DNA of 64,000 nt from Acanthaster planci (lineage: Eukaryota > Echinodermata > Asteroidea > Valvatida > Acanthasteridae): positions 7,659,586 to 7,723,585 of the forward strand of contig NW_019091362.1 of NCBI RefSeq assembly GCF_001949145.1. Direction: 5' to 3'. Both the position numbers and the translations under genes were made by a program. Every line of letters begins with the position of its first letter. Position 1 is the first letter of the stretch. The notes under the pieces were generated by a model. That model did not search any database. It worked only from the letters and a program-made list of their open reading frames with translations, and had not been told where the DNA came from. Shown one piece after another: positions 45,260-58,600 of this stretch.

Positions 45260-48200
45260 AAAGCAGTGAAACTGTATGCAGGTTTTAAAAATCATGTCTC
45301 CTTTCATTTTGGACCAGAATCCTCTCTTTGATGTTGTACAAAAACAACTTCTTAAAATCTTGATTTGTGTCTATATTTTCTTATTTTAAGAGGGCCTTTG
45401 TTTACTAGCTTCCGATATCATGAAACTTCATGAGTTGGCATAATTTGCATTCCACAACTTTCCCATGTGAAAGTTGTACGTGTTATGGCACCCTGTCTAA
45501 TTCCACTTCACCCTTTTTGCTTCAAAGTGCTGTAATTTGTACAGTGTCTATGTGGTGGTTTAAGTAACAGTGTATTTATCAAAAATGAATGAGTTCATGT
45601 AAAGCCCATTACTGTTCAACTTGATAATAACCAGAATGCTGGTTTTCTGCGGGGGGAGGGGGGATTTCAAGAATTGCTGCCCCTTTCTCGAGATGTATTG
45701 AAGACAAAATAGTTTGTTAAATTCCCGGTGGAGCTACTCCAAAGATTGTTTGTGTCTGGTATTGATTTATCTATGTAATGTACACATATAGCAACTACAC
45801 CAGGTTATCTTCATTGGCATTATTTGAATTTAAAAACGTTGTATAGAGTACCAAAGTGTAACGTCATTTTAAACCAAGAAGTACATTACAAATGAATTGA
45901 GTACACATGTGTGTTGGTCCACATTCTGGTTCTTGCACTTCTGCCTTTGGCACACATAAGTGTGTGCATGATGTGCTCACTTTAGTACTCCATAGTGGGC
46001 CATAGTTTTGCAAAATCAGTTCTTTCATGTTGGGCAAGCAGGTGTTTGAGTTGTGCACATTTTTGTTACATTGGCTGCAGAACTTCTAGACTTTTGGATT
46101 AATCCAAATCCCTAAAACAATTGCATTTGCCAAAGTTGTTGGTGCTTGCTCACTGTTGTGATTTGCAGTTTGCATACAATTGAAAAATACCTTCATGCTT
46201 AAAAGTTATCTGGTTGTGTGTTTCAAAGCCTTAAATAAATCAACAAATAACACCCTAACTTGAAAATGTAGCAAAGTTCCCTTTCCTACCAAATACTGGT
46301 CAACATTCTTAACTTCAACACCTGTCTCCCCCCTCTCGCCACCCAATAGAAACCTTAAGGAATGCCACTCCTTGTATCATCCATCATCCAAAGCCTGAAC
46401 TCATCAGGCAGATTTTTGTTCCTGCTGGTGTTCTAAAAATAAATACTAAGAGGGCAATTTCGTTTTCATGACATTAAAAACTGTAGAAAATTTAGGGAGA
46501 AAAGGTTTTGAAAAAGTCAGCAGGGGGAACTGTTAATGACCTAGGGATCGAAGGGAGTGCCATTGGTCCCGAAAGACCCCTTGAGAGGCACGCTTTGTTT
46601 GCTGTTGTTGGGAATCAGTCAGGTAGAGAACAACCGACCCCCCCCCCCAAAAAAAAATTGACAGTACAAGTTGTCAAAACCTCTAGAGTGGTTTTTTCAT
46701 TAACAGTGAACTCAGTCCCACTTGAACTTGGACTCTGTTGTGACAGTCACAGAGAACAGAGTTCAGAAGGGAGTTTTCACAGTGGTATCATGGTACTTAT
46801 GACATTTGGGTTTTAGATCCCATTAAGGTAAATGCACGAGAGGTGAGGATTTTAGCTGTGAGTGTTTTGCAAATCACTTGTAACAGGTGTTGACTAGACC
46901 TATACTTGCATAAGATATTCAAGCTTATGTATGTTCTTCAAGTTTCTTTTTGGATGTCTAGCCTCTTCCATTTTGCCTTTATCTGTCCCCAGGTTTCCCC
47001 CCAAATCTGTAGGGAGCAGGCAGTTGGACTGGTATGTTTTATCCAACTTGTTCAAAATTGGTCCATGTCCTTGAACTTAACAGATATTAACGCCTGGTAT
47101 ATGGTCATTGCCCAAACTAGTTAGGTTGATTGCTTTTGCTTTGCTGTGAGTTACTGACCTCTTCCCTTATAATGTCAACACCTCCCCCCAATCAAGCCTT
47201 GACCCATCTGTTACTAAGTGGCACCCTTTGTTTTTATTTATCCGTTTCCTTGAAACGCTGAAATACTGCTCCCGTGAAAAAAAGACATTTGGGTCTATCA
47301 AACTTAAGATGTCTTGTTGACAGTGTAGTCTTAAGCCTATGTGGGAATCATTGATTGGCTCAATGGTCTCCTTTAAAAACAATCACAGTCCTTGAGAGGG
47401 CTTTTCTGTTGCCCTGTAAAATCTTTTCTTGCAGGAAAGCTAACTAGACCTGTGATGGGGCTTGGCACTGTTTTATTTTCATTGTAGCCATTTTTTCAGC
47501 CTATCACCCAAGGATCTGTTTATTATTGTTTTAATTTCAAAAGATGCCACTTGACACCCTGTGCATAAACCCTATGGAACTGGTCTGAAAAATTTGAAGT
47601 GTTTTCTAAGTAAACGACTTGTTTTTTTCCATCCTAAATTGAACTTTTCTGGACATGTTTTTGCCATAATAATAAGTGGCATGCGCACCAATGGAAAGAT
47701 ACTTTCCTTTGGCTTGTGTGTTACTGCTGGTCATATATGTAGCAGTTTTCAATAATGGCCTGATGAGGCTGTCTTGGGGCTACACGTGCAAGTGTGTATC
47801 ATGATTTGTAAATAGCGCCCTCATGTGGCATTTTTCTGTATAACTTGCAATTGTGATTTACAATGTTCAAAGCAGTGGAAACGAAAAAGGCTTTATTGTG
47901 TGTAAAATACCTGAAACTTGTGTGCACATTGACTGATTCTAACTGTTGACTATTACAATTTGCAAGCATGCACCTTTTTCCAACCCCAAATTAAAGATGA
48001 CTTTTCCCAAATTGATTTGTGTCTTCCCGAAGTGCAAATTTTGGTCAAGTCTCTTGTTTCTGTTGGGGCTCATTTGCTTTCTTTTTTATCCTTATCTTTT
48101 CGCAGAACTTTTGTGAATGATAGGCAGATTGCATCCACTAAGCCATGTGACCTATCGTCTGTATCAAACAGCAACAAACACGGTGTAATCCCATGGCAAA

Positions 48201-51200
48201 GAGCATCGTCAGTGTAATTTACCAAAGCTAAAGCCAACAGTTGGTAAATTACTCAGACTACTGATGTACTGAGCACAATGCCAAAAAACGGCTTCATTTT
48301 GGGTAAACAACACTCATCTCACACTTTGCTGTGGGAGGACCCCATGTTTCTTAATGTTTGATGCCCACTATAGGTAACGTGACTTAGTGGGCACAATCGG
48401 TCTGTTGTTAAATTTTACATTGCTTTTTATGGTTGACAACCAACCTATGATGAGTGGACAAAAAAATCCAGACATTCTATTTTGTTTTGTACTCGGTTAA
48501 CAACTGAAAAAAAATTCAAGGAATTCCCGTCACAAACAATTTTTTCACACTGCTAATTTTTAACTACCAGTGGGATTAGTGGTAGTGTTTGCAAGTTTGA
48601 AACTGGATTCTTATGAACAAACGCAATTCGTTCTATCATCTCTTGTTATGTGTCTATTCTGATCTCACTGCAACAGCATATTATAGCCTTTTCTCTGACA
48701 CTGTCCAAGAGGTCAAACTATTTGAAATGAAGTTTGGGGAGGTTAAGGGAATTCCCGTCATCCTTTCTGATGCAGACAATGGATGCATTCTTGCAGGTAA
48801 AGCTTGTACACGTAGGCACCATTATGTCCTTTGAAACCTTTTTATTTCCTGAAACGGTGATCTTTTTTAAACACCCTCCGGCTACACTTCTTGGCCTTAA
48901 AATATGCTTATTAATGTCATTGTACTTATTCTGGTATTTTAATTGCTGAGTTGGTATTAAAAAAAGGGCAATTGCAGGTAAGTTTAGTTGTTTGAAGAAA
49001 TGATTTCCATTTTGTGTGAATGGGCTGTGAGGATGGTCTAGGTTAATTCTGCTAAATTCCCAAATTAACTTTGCCATAAAACTGAAAAGTGACTCGGATA
49101 TGATCTCCATGTTGACCCTGTGAAAGAGAGTTGTACATGTCACAAAAGGGTAGACAAACTCAATCCCAGCAACCACTAGAGTGTTATCCTGTGTTGGATG
49201 CCCATAACAGCACAACATAAAAATTGTGGAGATAAGGGTTAGTGCATTTACCCCCAAATGCTAAAGTAGTTCAAGTCAAGGGAGTTTACTGCTTTTTTCA
49301 TTATTGCAGTCATGCTCAGTCCCACGTGTTCTTTGTTAAGTATTCCCCCAGCGCAGGAGTTTCTGTGAATTTAGAGTCTTTAGCAGGGACGGGATCTAGC
49401 TTTCAGGAAAGGGGGAAGGGGGGATTAATGGCATACTGAAGGGATGCCCTGCTCAGGGATCCACCCAAAATCAATGTAATTGTTCTATCTATAGATGGAT
49501 AGATAGACGCTGCAGTCTTCCTCCAGGATTTGTTTTTTTTTTTGGGTAGGCCTACTCATTTTGTATCATTTCACTGGTACGTAGTTTCATGAAGTCCGGG
49601 GCTGAATGAGGGGGGAGGGTTGGGGGTTGCAACCCCCAACCTCCCTGTAGATCCGCTTCTGTTTAGTGAATGGAAGTTTGGCAGAAGTTGGAAACTGTAG
49701 GCCTGCATGTATGTATAAGTGTACATTTCATTGGTGTTCTATCTGGGAAGTGTCTTTTTAGGGTGGAAGGGTTGGAGGAAATCTTGGCCTTGGACCATCG
49801 TTCTTTCTCTATGGTTTGACAAATATTCTTGCCCTAAATCTAGTGGATTTGTCTTTCTCCTTGGCACGCAGACACTTCAAACTTTTGCATGTGCGAGTTC
49901 CTTTCACTTACTTTGCTAACGTGCTCACTTATTCCACGGAGCCACACATACAAGCCAAAAAATGTCATGCAGTATGGCATGTATTGAATTTTTTTTTTTT
50001 AATGCAGTTGCCAGTCGATGGAACTGGTGTGCTTTATTCTTTAACACATACATGCCTGGAAATAACAGGTACAGTTCTGTAGGAACACTTTGGCTAATTT
50101 CCAAGGCAGTTTCTGTGTCACATGTCTAGTACCCTCCACCAACACCAACGTGCCACACCAGGCAGTTCTTTGTTACCTTTTTGTCTGAGGGCTTCTGTCA
50201 CCCTGAACCATTTTGTGTACCTGATATAGAGGGTTGATACAGAATATAACATGTGCGCATGCAGTGACATGAATATTGATTATTGTTGCATACCCACAAT
50301 TCTTTGCATTTATTTGTGTTTCTTTAACGTGATGTTTGTTAGAACTAGCAATTGCTTCAATAGTATAGTGTGCGGCATGAGAGAACATAAGGCAACAGAG
50401 AAATGAAGTTGAAATTGAAATTGAAAAAGCGAGTGGGAAAGAATTCAGAATTTCTCTAACAGCCTGTGATTGGCATTGGCTTTCAACAGCAAAGAAATGA
50501 AACTGAATATAGATCTTTGCAGTGAAGTCAACTGAAAATCTGCTGACTGCTGTCAGTCAACAGAGGGCACTGTTCTTCCAGAACTAATTTGCGGTAGACT
50601 AGTCTTGGAATTCACCGGGAAGGAATTTGCCATGTGTGACATGTCACTCTTGTCTGTGGTTGGTCAAACCACTTTCAGCAGGTCCTAAAAAATGTTGGGG
50701 CCCACCTCTTTGGGAAAGGGGGCAAAATTGTTCAAATGAAAGCTAGTTTACATCCTTAGAAAAAAAAGCCAAATTGAGGACCAGTTGTTCTCAATTTATC
50801 AGCCTTATGGGAAGCACAAAGCAGACATAATTTTCTCTCAAGGTCCAGAAGGGCATCTTCTTAATCTGAAATGAAATGGATCATAAATTTGCCCAGTTTT
50901 TGGTGCCTGCCCAGGGATTTGACATTCAAGGAATTTGTGTCTGTTTCTTTCTACCTTTTTCTTTTAGATTCAAGATGGGAGGAATTCTTTTCGTTTCAAG
51001 CTTGGAGTTGTGGCCTAGTTTTGCATGTAAATGTAGGGGATATTGGTTAATTTGTTTCTGATAGTATGATTTTAGTGTGATTTCATATGAGGGGTATGAG
51101 GGAAAAGTTTCCATATGCAGTGGGTGAAACCATGGTAAGACGCTTGACTTTTTCAGGCTGTTTATCTGAGTTGTTTGAACAATTGTGGAAGACAGTGCAC

Positions 51201-51588
51201 ATGAGAGTTTGTCTGCTCATGATGAACTGTAGACTAACCGCTGGGGAAAATTAAGCGTCTTTGGTGCCAATATGATGCACTCTCAGCTTCAGATGTAGTA
51301 TTAGAACCTGAGCTTGGGTCCCAGCCCAAGTCTTAAGATCAGGTCTCATGAGTCAGAGTTTTGGCCCAGAGGTCAAGTTTGTCATGACACCTCGAGTTTA
51401 ATATAAGGGGCTGATTCCCAATCTTGTACATTGGCTTAACTGAAAAAGGAATGTTTTTAACTGTTGCATTGCCCCCTCCCCCAAGGGACTTGCTTAAAAT
51501 GTTGAAGTGTAGTACATGTATATGTTGTGCGCGCAGACCTTGGTTCCTTTGCACTGTTTAGTCCTTATAAGCTGTTAATCATTGTGCC

Positions 51589-51619
<31 letters not shown>

Positions 51620-53900
51620 ATGTCAGAATAATCTGCTTTTGTTGAAGCAGCAGCGGGGGAAACAAACAAAAAATGCAAGAGAAACAAAATCACTGGGTTT
51701 CCTTTAAGAGTACACCTCGTTTCATGTATACACAGCCTCAAATTGTAGACATAACAAGAGTGACCCAAAACACATAGGAGTACAGGCACTCCCTTTTTCA
51801 CGGTGGCCCAGAAGAGACAAAAGGGTGGAAGTAAATCAGAGAAGCTTGAAAGTGTCTAATGATGTGATGGGATGACCTTTTCATGATGGCAGGTCAGTTT
51901 TTATCAGGTATTGCTAAAGAAGTGAAAGGAGGAGAATGTGATAAGAATGGAGATGGGATACTTTGCTCAGTATTTGAAGAGGAAGGATATTTTCCTGCTT
52001 GTAATTAACTTTTTCAAAATTTTCTCAGAACTTTTCACTGCCATAGAACTGGGAAGGAAGTTTAACATGCTTGGCAGAGTTGAGATGATATTGCATATTA
52101 AAAAGTTTCCATTTTAATGTTAGAATTTTCCAATTGGGCCTAAATTAGCGGAGCATATGACATCTTGCTCTGCCACACTGGTCAGTTTGTATGAAAAAGA
52201 TTGACTGGTCAGTTTCTCTCAGGTGTCACGTTGCTACAGTCTAGAAGCATTTTTTTTTATATCCAGCTACAAGTCCGTAACACAAGCTGTCTAATTTACT
52301 TGGCACCATGTACTTCCCTGTTGAGGGAGACATGGATTGATGGACCAAGGGTAATAAAGCCCTATCCACCACTGCTACGCCACACGCGTGCTGTGTCCCT
52401 TCAACTTTCAAGGATGGCATAGGCCCCGGAACACCCCTGGGAGCCTGGCAAAGCTATAGCCCACCCATTGGCAAACCCCATAGGGGTGTTTGCGTTCCCA
52501 GACCGCAGGAATGCCAGGCATGGGTAAGGTCACCGAAGGGCTAGTTCAGAGGGGTGAGATGGGTGCACAACCTTGGGTAGGTCACCCCTTTGATCTTTCC
52601 AACATGGGAAGTGATGTCTGGAGGTGACTCCTGGGCAGGCTGTGCTGCATAATAAAGAGGGGCTCAGTAAGTGGGTTAGCTAACTGGAAGGGGGGTAAAG
52701 GAGCTGCAACTTCTGTCATCAGGGAACCAAGTCTGTTTTCTTTCTTTTTTTCCATGGATTCCCAAGGTATACAAATAAATGTTGTGACTCACTTTTGAGG
52801 TAGGTTTGAGAAGAGGATTTGGAGAAAGAGCGGGAGCTCCTGGGGCCCTTTGATTATTTTCCTTGTCCTGGGGGCTAAGTACATGCACAGAGAAACTATC
52901 CAAACTGGAATGTCAGTGCTCACATCCCTGCCAGCTTATACCTTGTAGATTGTGATAAGTGCGTACTTCCAATTTCTGCTATAAGAAGGCCACAGTAGAA
53001 TGTTAGTACAAATGTGCAGCATGCAAAAAAAGAACTGAGGGGGGGGTCAGGAGGGGGAGGGGGCAACTGAAACCATTCCCCCCAAAATGAAGCCCAAAGT
53101 ATTTTTTTTTATAAGAGAAAGGCAGTTGTTGGTCTATTTCAGTTCTCTTCCTTCCAAAAGTGTTTAAAATGTTCCAAAATGAGGTCTTACCCAGCACAAC
53201 TTGATAAAATGTGCACAATTTTGGGGACTCAAGAAACAAGTTTGCTCCCCCCTGCCCCCCAAAAATTTGGTTCTGGACCCGCCCGTGAATAGAACAAGAT
53301 AAAAAGTTCCGTGGATGTTTTTTGACAGGATGAGTGTATAGGACAACCGCTGAACAAATCTTACATGCAGGTTTGTAGTAGAAATCAGGGGGGGAACAAA
53401 ACACAAAACAAAAGCGGTATTATTGTGTCTTCATTGACCCCCTCAAGACTACCAGACTCCTGTCAAGCAAAATATGCAATCTGTGATTGTGGGATCTCAT
53501 ATTAGATTCTCTGTTAATGGAACTCATATTTACCTATTTGATAAGACGTGGTTCTGTACACATTACCATAGCAGACACCTAGACTTGAGGGGAAGTCACA
53601 TTGTTTACTCCAATGAGGTAAATATTGATTATAAATTTACCACTCTGGTGACATTCAAATATACATTTTACGCAGTTGTTTTATTATGGAATACCTAGTA
53701 GACTTGGCAATGTTCATGTATTTCCAAATTTCAGGACAACTTGTTTTCACCTGCTGTCCCAATTATTGAGGGTTCTCTAGTGAAACACCTTCTCTTTCAG
53801 TTCTGATTACTTCCAAACCAGCCCCGCAAAATATTTTGATGCTCCCAAAAATGCTTGTGGATCGAGGCAGCGAGTGTCTAGTACTGTGACTAGGACCAAA
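45260..53900. other. Intergenic region without supported genes
   Basis: Mostly AT-rich sequence with homopolymers and a (CT)n microsatellite at about 51,597-51,619. The longest open frame (- strand, 48718-49257, 179 codons) shows no domain, signal or family resemblance. No splice-consistent exon chain was seen. Confidence 0.5.
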
Positions 53901-54032
53901 TGGGAGTGAGTTGTCCGAGGAAACATGAGGAAGACATTTGTGATGCAACAGCCCCCTCCCATCTCATGTCCTCTCCCCTCCCTGAATATAATCCCCCCAC
54001 CTTCTCCCGGTTCAGATCAGCAAGGTCCATCT

Positions 54033-54248
54033 TGTGTAGGACTCGGCATACTAGCTTGTTGAACAAGCTCTGCACGGATGCTGTGAATTGCTTTGATCCT
54101 GCGTACGTAATTGCTTCTAGTATTGGTTCAAGAACTTTGTGTAGGACTAGGAGTACATGTACATGTACTTGCTTGGTGAACAAACTCTGCAAGGGTGCTG
54201 TGGATTGCTTTGATCCTATGTAAGTAATTGCTTCTAGCATTGGTTCAT
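54033..54248. repeat. Two-copy tandem repeat, about 105 bp
   Basis: Copies begin TGTGTAGGACT at 54033 and 54138 and share CTCTGCA, GATTGCTTTGATCCT (AATTGCTTTGATCCT in the first) and TAATTGCTTCTAG. The second copy has an inserted ACATGTACATGTAC run. Confidence 0.85.
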
Positions 54249-54769
54249 GGTAATGTTCCATTAAGAACTGATCCAGCAATAGCTGTGCATCCTGACGTTA
54301 CTGGTTTGAATTTGGTCATCACACAAGAAACAGGCAGGATGAAATACATGTATGCCGTAAGGATGCCTGACTACTGCGGAAGGAACAACATGCAGACTTT
54401 TGCAGTGCAGGTACAGCAAGATCCCTCAGTGACCACTAACATTTTAAACCAAGACTAGGTTACCTCAGAACAGCAAGGCAAGCCCTCTGATTTGAGTAAT
54501 GTCTACACGTACGCATGCTTGCTGTATTGGATCACATGATGACTAGAGTATGGCGGGGCAAGAGCAGAATGCATTATCCAGTGCCTACAAGTTTCTTGAC
54601 TTGCCAACTCTACAAAACATAATCCTCCAAGAGCAAGTTAACAAATTAATCACACATGTCATATCAATTTGAATGCAAGTCTGTGTTTTTCCTTTTGTTA
54701 CTGGTTCACGTGACCATATTTCCGTAGGTTATCCCAATTAGTTTGAAATGTAAAATCCAACAGATCACA

Positions 54770-54793
54770 ATCTTGCGTGTGTGTGTGTGTGTT
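54770..54793. repeat. (GT)n microsatellite
   Basis: About eight GT units followed by a T run. Confidence 0.85.
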
Positions 54794-55502
54794 TTTTTTA
54801 AGTGTCTGGGTTTCCACCCACACAGTGTTTCTTAAATGCTGGAAAAGGTCGTCTCATATTTTTAGTTCACGTGATGTAGACCTGGGCAGAAATCATCAAA
54901 AGGGAAGGGAAAAAGTTCAGTTTACACCTTTCATTGTGGGACTGTATTCTGTGGGTGATTCCCACCAAAATTCATGCGCTTGTGATGAAAAGTGGCACTG
55001 TATTTTGGTCTGTGTTTACCACCCAGAACAGGCTTCCAGTCATGGGAAAGGTGTGATGGCCTTCCTGACACTGCATTGATGTGATTGTTGTGTATTTTTC
55101 TTGATCCGTATGTTCCCATGGCACGGCGAAGTACACTGGCACAGAATTTTTTTTTTCTTTTTTGTACTATTGTGTGTCACACTGATATTCATAAATATCT
55201 TTGTATGATGCAACCTTGGTTTATATGGAAACCCAGTTTCAAAAAGTTGTTCTGAGTTATGATACATATAATGTATTTCTGTCGATCTCTTTTATAGTCC
55301 TTTAGAAGTAGTTTTTACAGTAGGTAAATGAATCATTATCATTTTTGTAATTTACCTGGGATTCATTGTGATTCAGCAAACAGTTTAGGTAACGTTTTCA
55401 TTTATTTTTTTTTACAAATTAAGCTATGTTATATTTATTTTTTCCTGCATGGGATAATTTGGTCACATTGATAACATATTTCCAATGTTTCCTCTTCCTA
55501 AA

Positions 55503-55632
55503 GAAACTGATTGAATATGCTGCTCAGTGCTGCCCAGCACCCAAGATTACTGACCTAGTTATGATACCCAATCCCTGCAGTCTGTCAATATTTGTCAACC
55601 AGAAGAACAACTTCCCAAATATCCAAGTATAA
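55503..55632 (+). CDS. Weak candidate terminal exon of an unknown gene
   Basis: A pyrimidine-rich acceptor (TTTCCTCTTCCTAAAG) is followed by 43 or so open codons (starting KLIEYAAQCCPAPKITDL) to a TAA at 55630, with AATAAA overlapping the stop at 55631. An upstream open segment ending with donor-like CAG/GTACAG near 54,408 is phase-compatible. No family was recognised, and such short runs arise by chance. Confidence 0.15.
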
Positions 55633-55639
55633 TAAAAAG

Positions 55640-58600
55640 AGGAGTGTTGGGGGTTGAGAAACTGTTTGCTTGGTCGCTTTTCGTGGTAAAATAATATCTC
55701 ACTGTAAATGTTGCAAGGTGGTCCGTTATTGGTTGGGCAGTCACTTTTATTATAAGTGGTGGGGAACTGGTATGGCTCATAAATTTTTTATAAGTCCCTC
55801 ATTTTCAGAGGCCTTCCTCTCCTAGATATGTGCTATTTTGCATTGCATTTTGGAGTTGTGCACTGGCTTGTACAAGTACGGAATTTATCTTCATCAGAAA
55901 GTGAGCAAAATATTCAAACTTGATACGACTTTTGTCATTTCCCGGTGCAAAGTGCCACTGGAAATAGAGAGGATGACAGTTAAATATTTCAAAATTAGTT
56001 TTGACAATATCACATTCCAATGTGATTGGGCAAAGCATAAAAACAATTGGTCCAAGATGAACTTCTCTTTTGGGGGGCGGGGGGGGGAGAAAAAATAATA
56101 TTGACTTTTAATGTTGGTAACAAAATTTTCAAGCTGAGGCCATGAACATGCCAACACTTCCAGGTACAAAGGGGTATTTCAAAAGAGAAAACAATGCCCT
56201 TCCCTTCCTAGTCAACAACTATTCCGGTTGGGCATGAAATAAATGAGCCATGCATGAATGTTTTCCTTAGTCCCTTTTCAAATCATATAAAAGACACATT
56301 ATTTTGAGGTATGTGGGGATTTTTCTGCCGCAAATGCTTTGCGTGAGATGGCAAAGTGGGAATTTATGAAAAGGGCTCCTTTTCAAGTGGTTTGTGGGAA
56401 TATCATGCCCTGTACTATCAAAGGCCCTAGTTGATAAGGTTGGTCAAGGCTCTGCAAACCTATTGAAACTAATTTCTGGGAAATATCTAACCTGTAGGTA
56501 ATGAAAAATCAGGTGACTGATGGCATTAGAAGAAAGAGCAACTCTTCTGAGTCATCCAAGAAGCTGGTGAGGAGCACCTATCCCATCAGCAGTGAAGGGT
56601 TGAACAAATGAATGGCACCTAGTCTTTCAAAAGTTGCATATCACAGTCTTCTTCGATACTGTTGTGGCCGAAATCGATGTGTTGGAGGGAGCCAATAATC
56701 AAGAATGGATAGAGTCATTGTCAGAATCCTCCAGTGGCAGTTACCTGGTGAAAACAACCAGTTAACGCCACAACAGGGTCAGCTGACTGCTATCAACCAA
56801 TCACCAGCCTTTCTGACCTTATTGGCACTACAGGTTCTAAAGTCAGCTTCTAATTGGGTAATGTGTGCTCTAGTGACCTGGTGATGCATAGTCTTGGCCC
56901 AAAACTGGTTTTATTATTTTGGCCGGTGCAGATGACATGGCAGATGACATGGCAGATGACATACTGGCAAGTACAGCCGAATAGTAGTACAAGTAGAGGG
57001 TGCTATATTCACAAGAGATGAACTGCTAGAAAAAAATAGTCTTGCAAAAATCCTGCAGGCTTACCCGAAAAATTCCCAGCTTACCTCATACGCTGAAGTT
57101 ACCATGAATAATGGTGCACCAAATTTTGTGCCAGTTCTGCGTGGTGCACGTTTTTCCGGAGTGCACATGCTCAAACAGTCAAACCCAGTCATGAGGCAAG
57201 ATGAGTAGCATAGACATGCATAATATGATAATTTCTGTGGAAATATTTTTCTCAAGTCACAGGCTTGTGACTTGTTTCCATGGTCTGATTTCTCTGACAG
57301 AAGAGTTGCAAGCAAGTTAACGGAGTTTGGATTCTTGATAATGTAATAAATATGTTCAGATGGAAAGTTTTCTTTGTCATAATTTTATGCAGTCCCACCA
57401 TGGGTGTTATTTTGAAAAGGGTTGAAGGTCACTGAACCTCAGTTCTCATTCCTACTCTTTCTGAGCCATCTGCATGGGAGGCAAAATTCAGTCTGTCTGG
57501 CCCAACTCTCTCCCTATCCCTACCAAAATATCTACAAGAGTGAACCATACTAAATTCCAGGGTACAGGGTCCAGACAGCCCACCCCCGTCACGGATGAGG
57601 TCGGGCCAGGTAGTTTAGCAACAGAGAATTAAATACAACACCCTTCCCTAGGTCAGCATGCAGTCAAGCATATTATGCATTCTGTGCCAGCTCTTGAAAT
57701 AGGCTAAATTTAAACCCGCTCTCCAAGCAGAAGTAACCACACACAGACTGCAAAGCCGAGAATGAAACGAAAGTTTGATTAATTCCGGCAAGCAAAATGA
57801 AAGGTTAGATTTCCCTCCCGGTGGCCTTCCCACGCTCCCTCTCTCCATTTTTAACACACCTCTCTTTCTTTCCATCTTTTTTTTTTTTTTGGTCCCTTTT
57901 TTTTGTGATGTAAATAAATGTACCACTGATGTGTGGAATGGAATGCATGCCTGCCCTTTTTCTTTGTGCCGGAAGTTTTTATTGTCACTTTTTGTGACTT
58001 CAGTGAGTGTCTTCCTCCCATCGTTTGGTGGCTTGTGAAGACTTCATGTGACTGTTGTGACAGACAGATTTCTTTTAACACATCTATGTAATATGAGACC
58101 AATTGTCCAGAAAGGCAGTGCATGTACAAAATATGAACAGGCCATGGTTCATGTCCCACACAATAGGGACTTTGTAGCCTGCTTGTATGCAGATTACATC
58201 AAGTGAACATGATACCAAACTCCTTGCAGAGCCCCAGCCCCTTAAAGTATCATCCCTTCTGTTTACCCATCCATGATCCACCCACTTGTGGAAAGTTCTG
58301 AAGATTGCGTTGTATGAAAAAGAAAGGAAAGCTTTCCAAATTCTTGGAGACATTTTACTTGAAGGATGACACAAAAAGTGTTTTTTGCTTATTGTGAATG
58401 AAATACAGATGTTATGTTGAATAGATTATTAATAGAGTAAAAATTTTGTATCGAAATGGATGAAGAAATGTAATTAAATGTTGTGAGTGCTTGATACCTT
58501 ACCCACTTGATACAAATATGTGTGCATGTACATACACATGTATGTTCACTGGCACCAGTTTAAGTTGGGATGATGGTGTCTGTTGTGAAGAAATTAAATT

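Noticed and set aside
48718-49257. 179-codon - strand open frame
   Set aside because: No domains, no recognisable family and no splice context; overlapping frames on the other strand are equally open.
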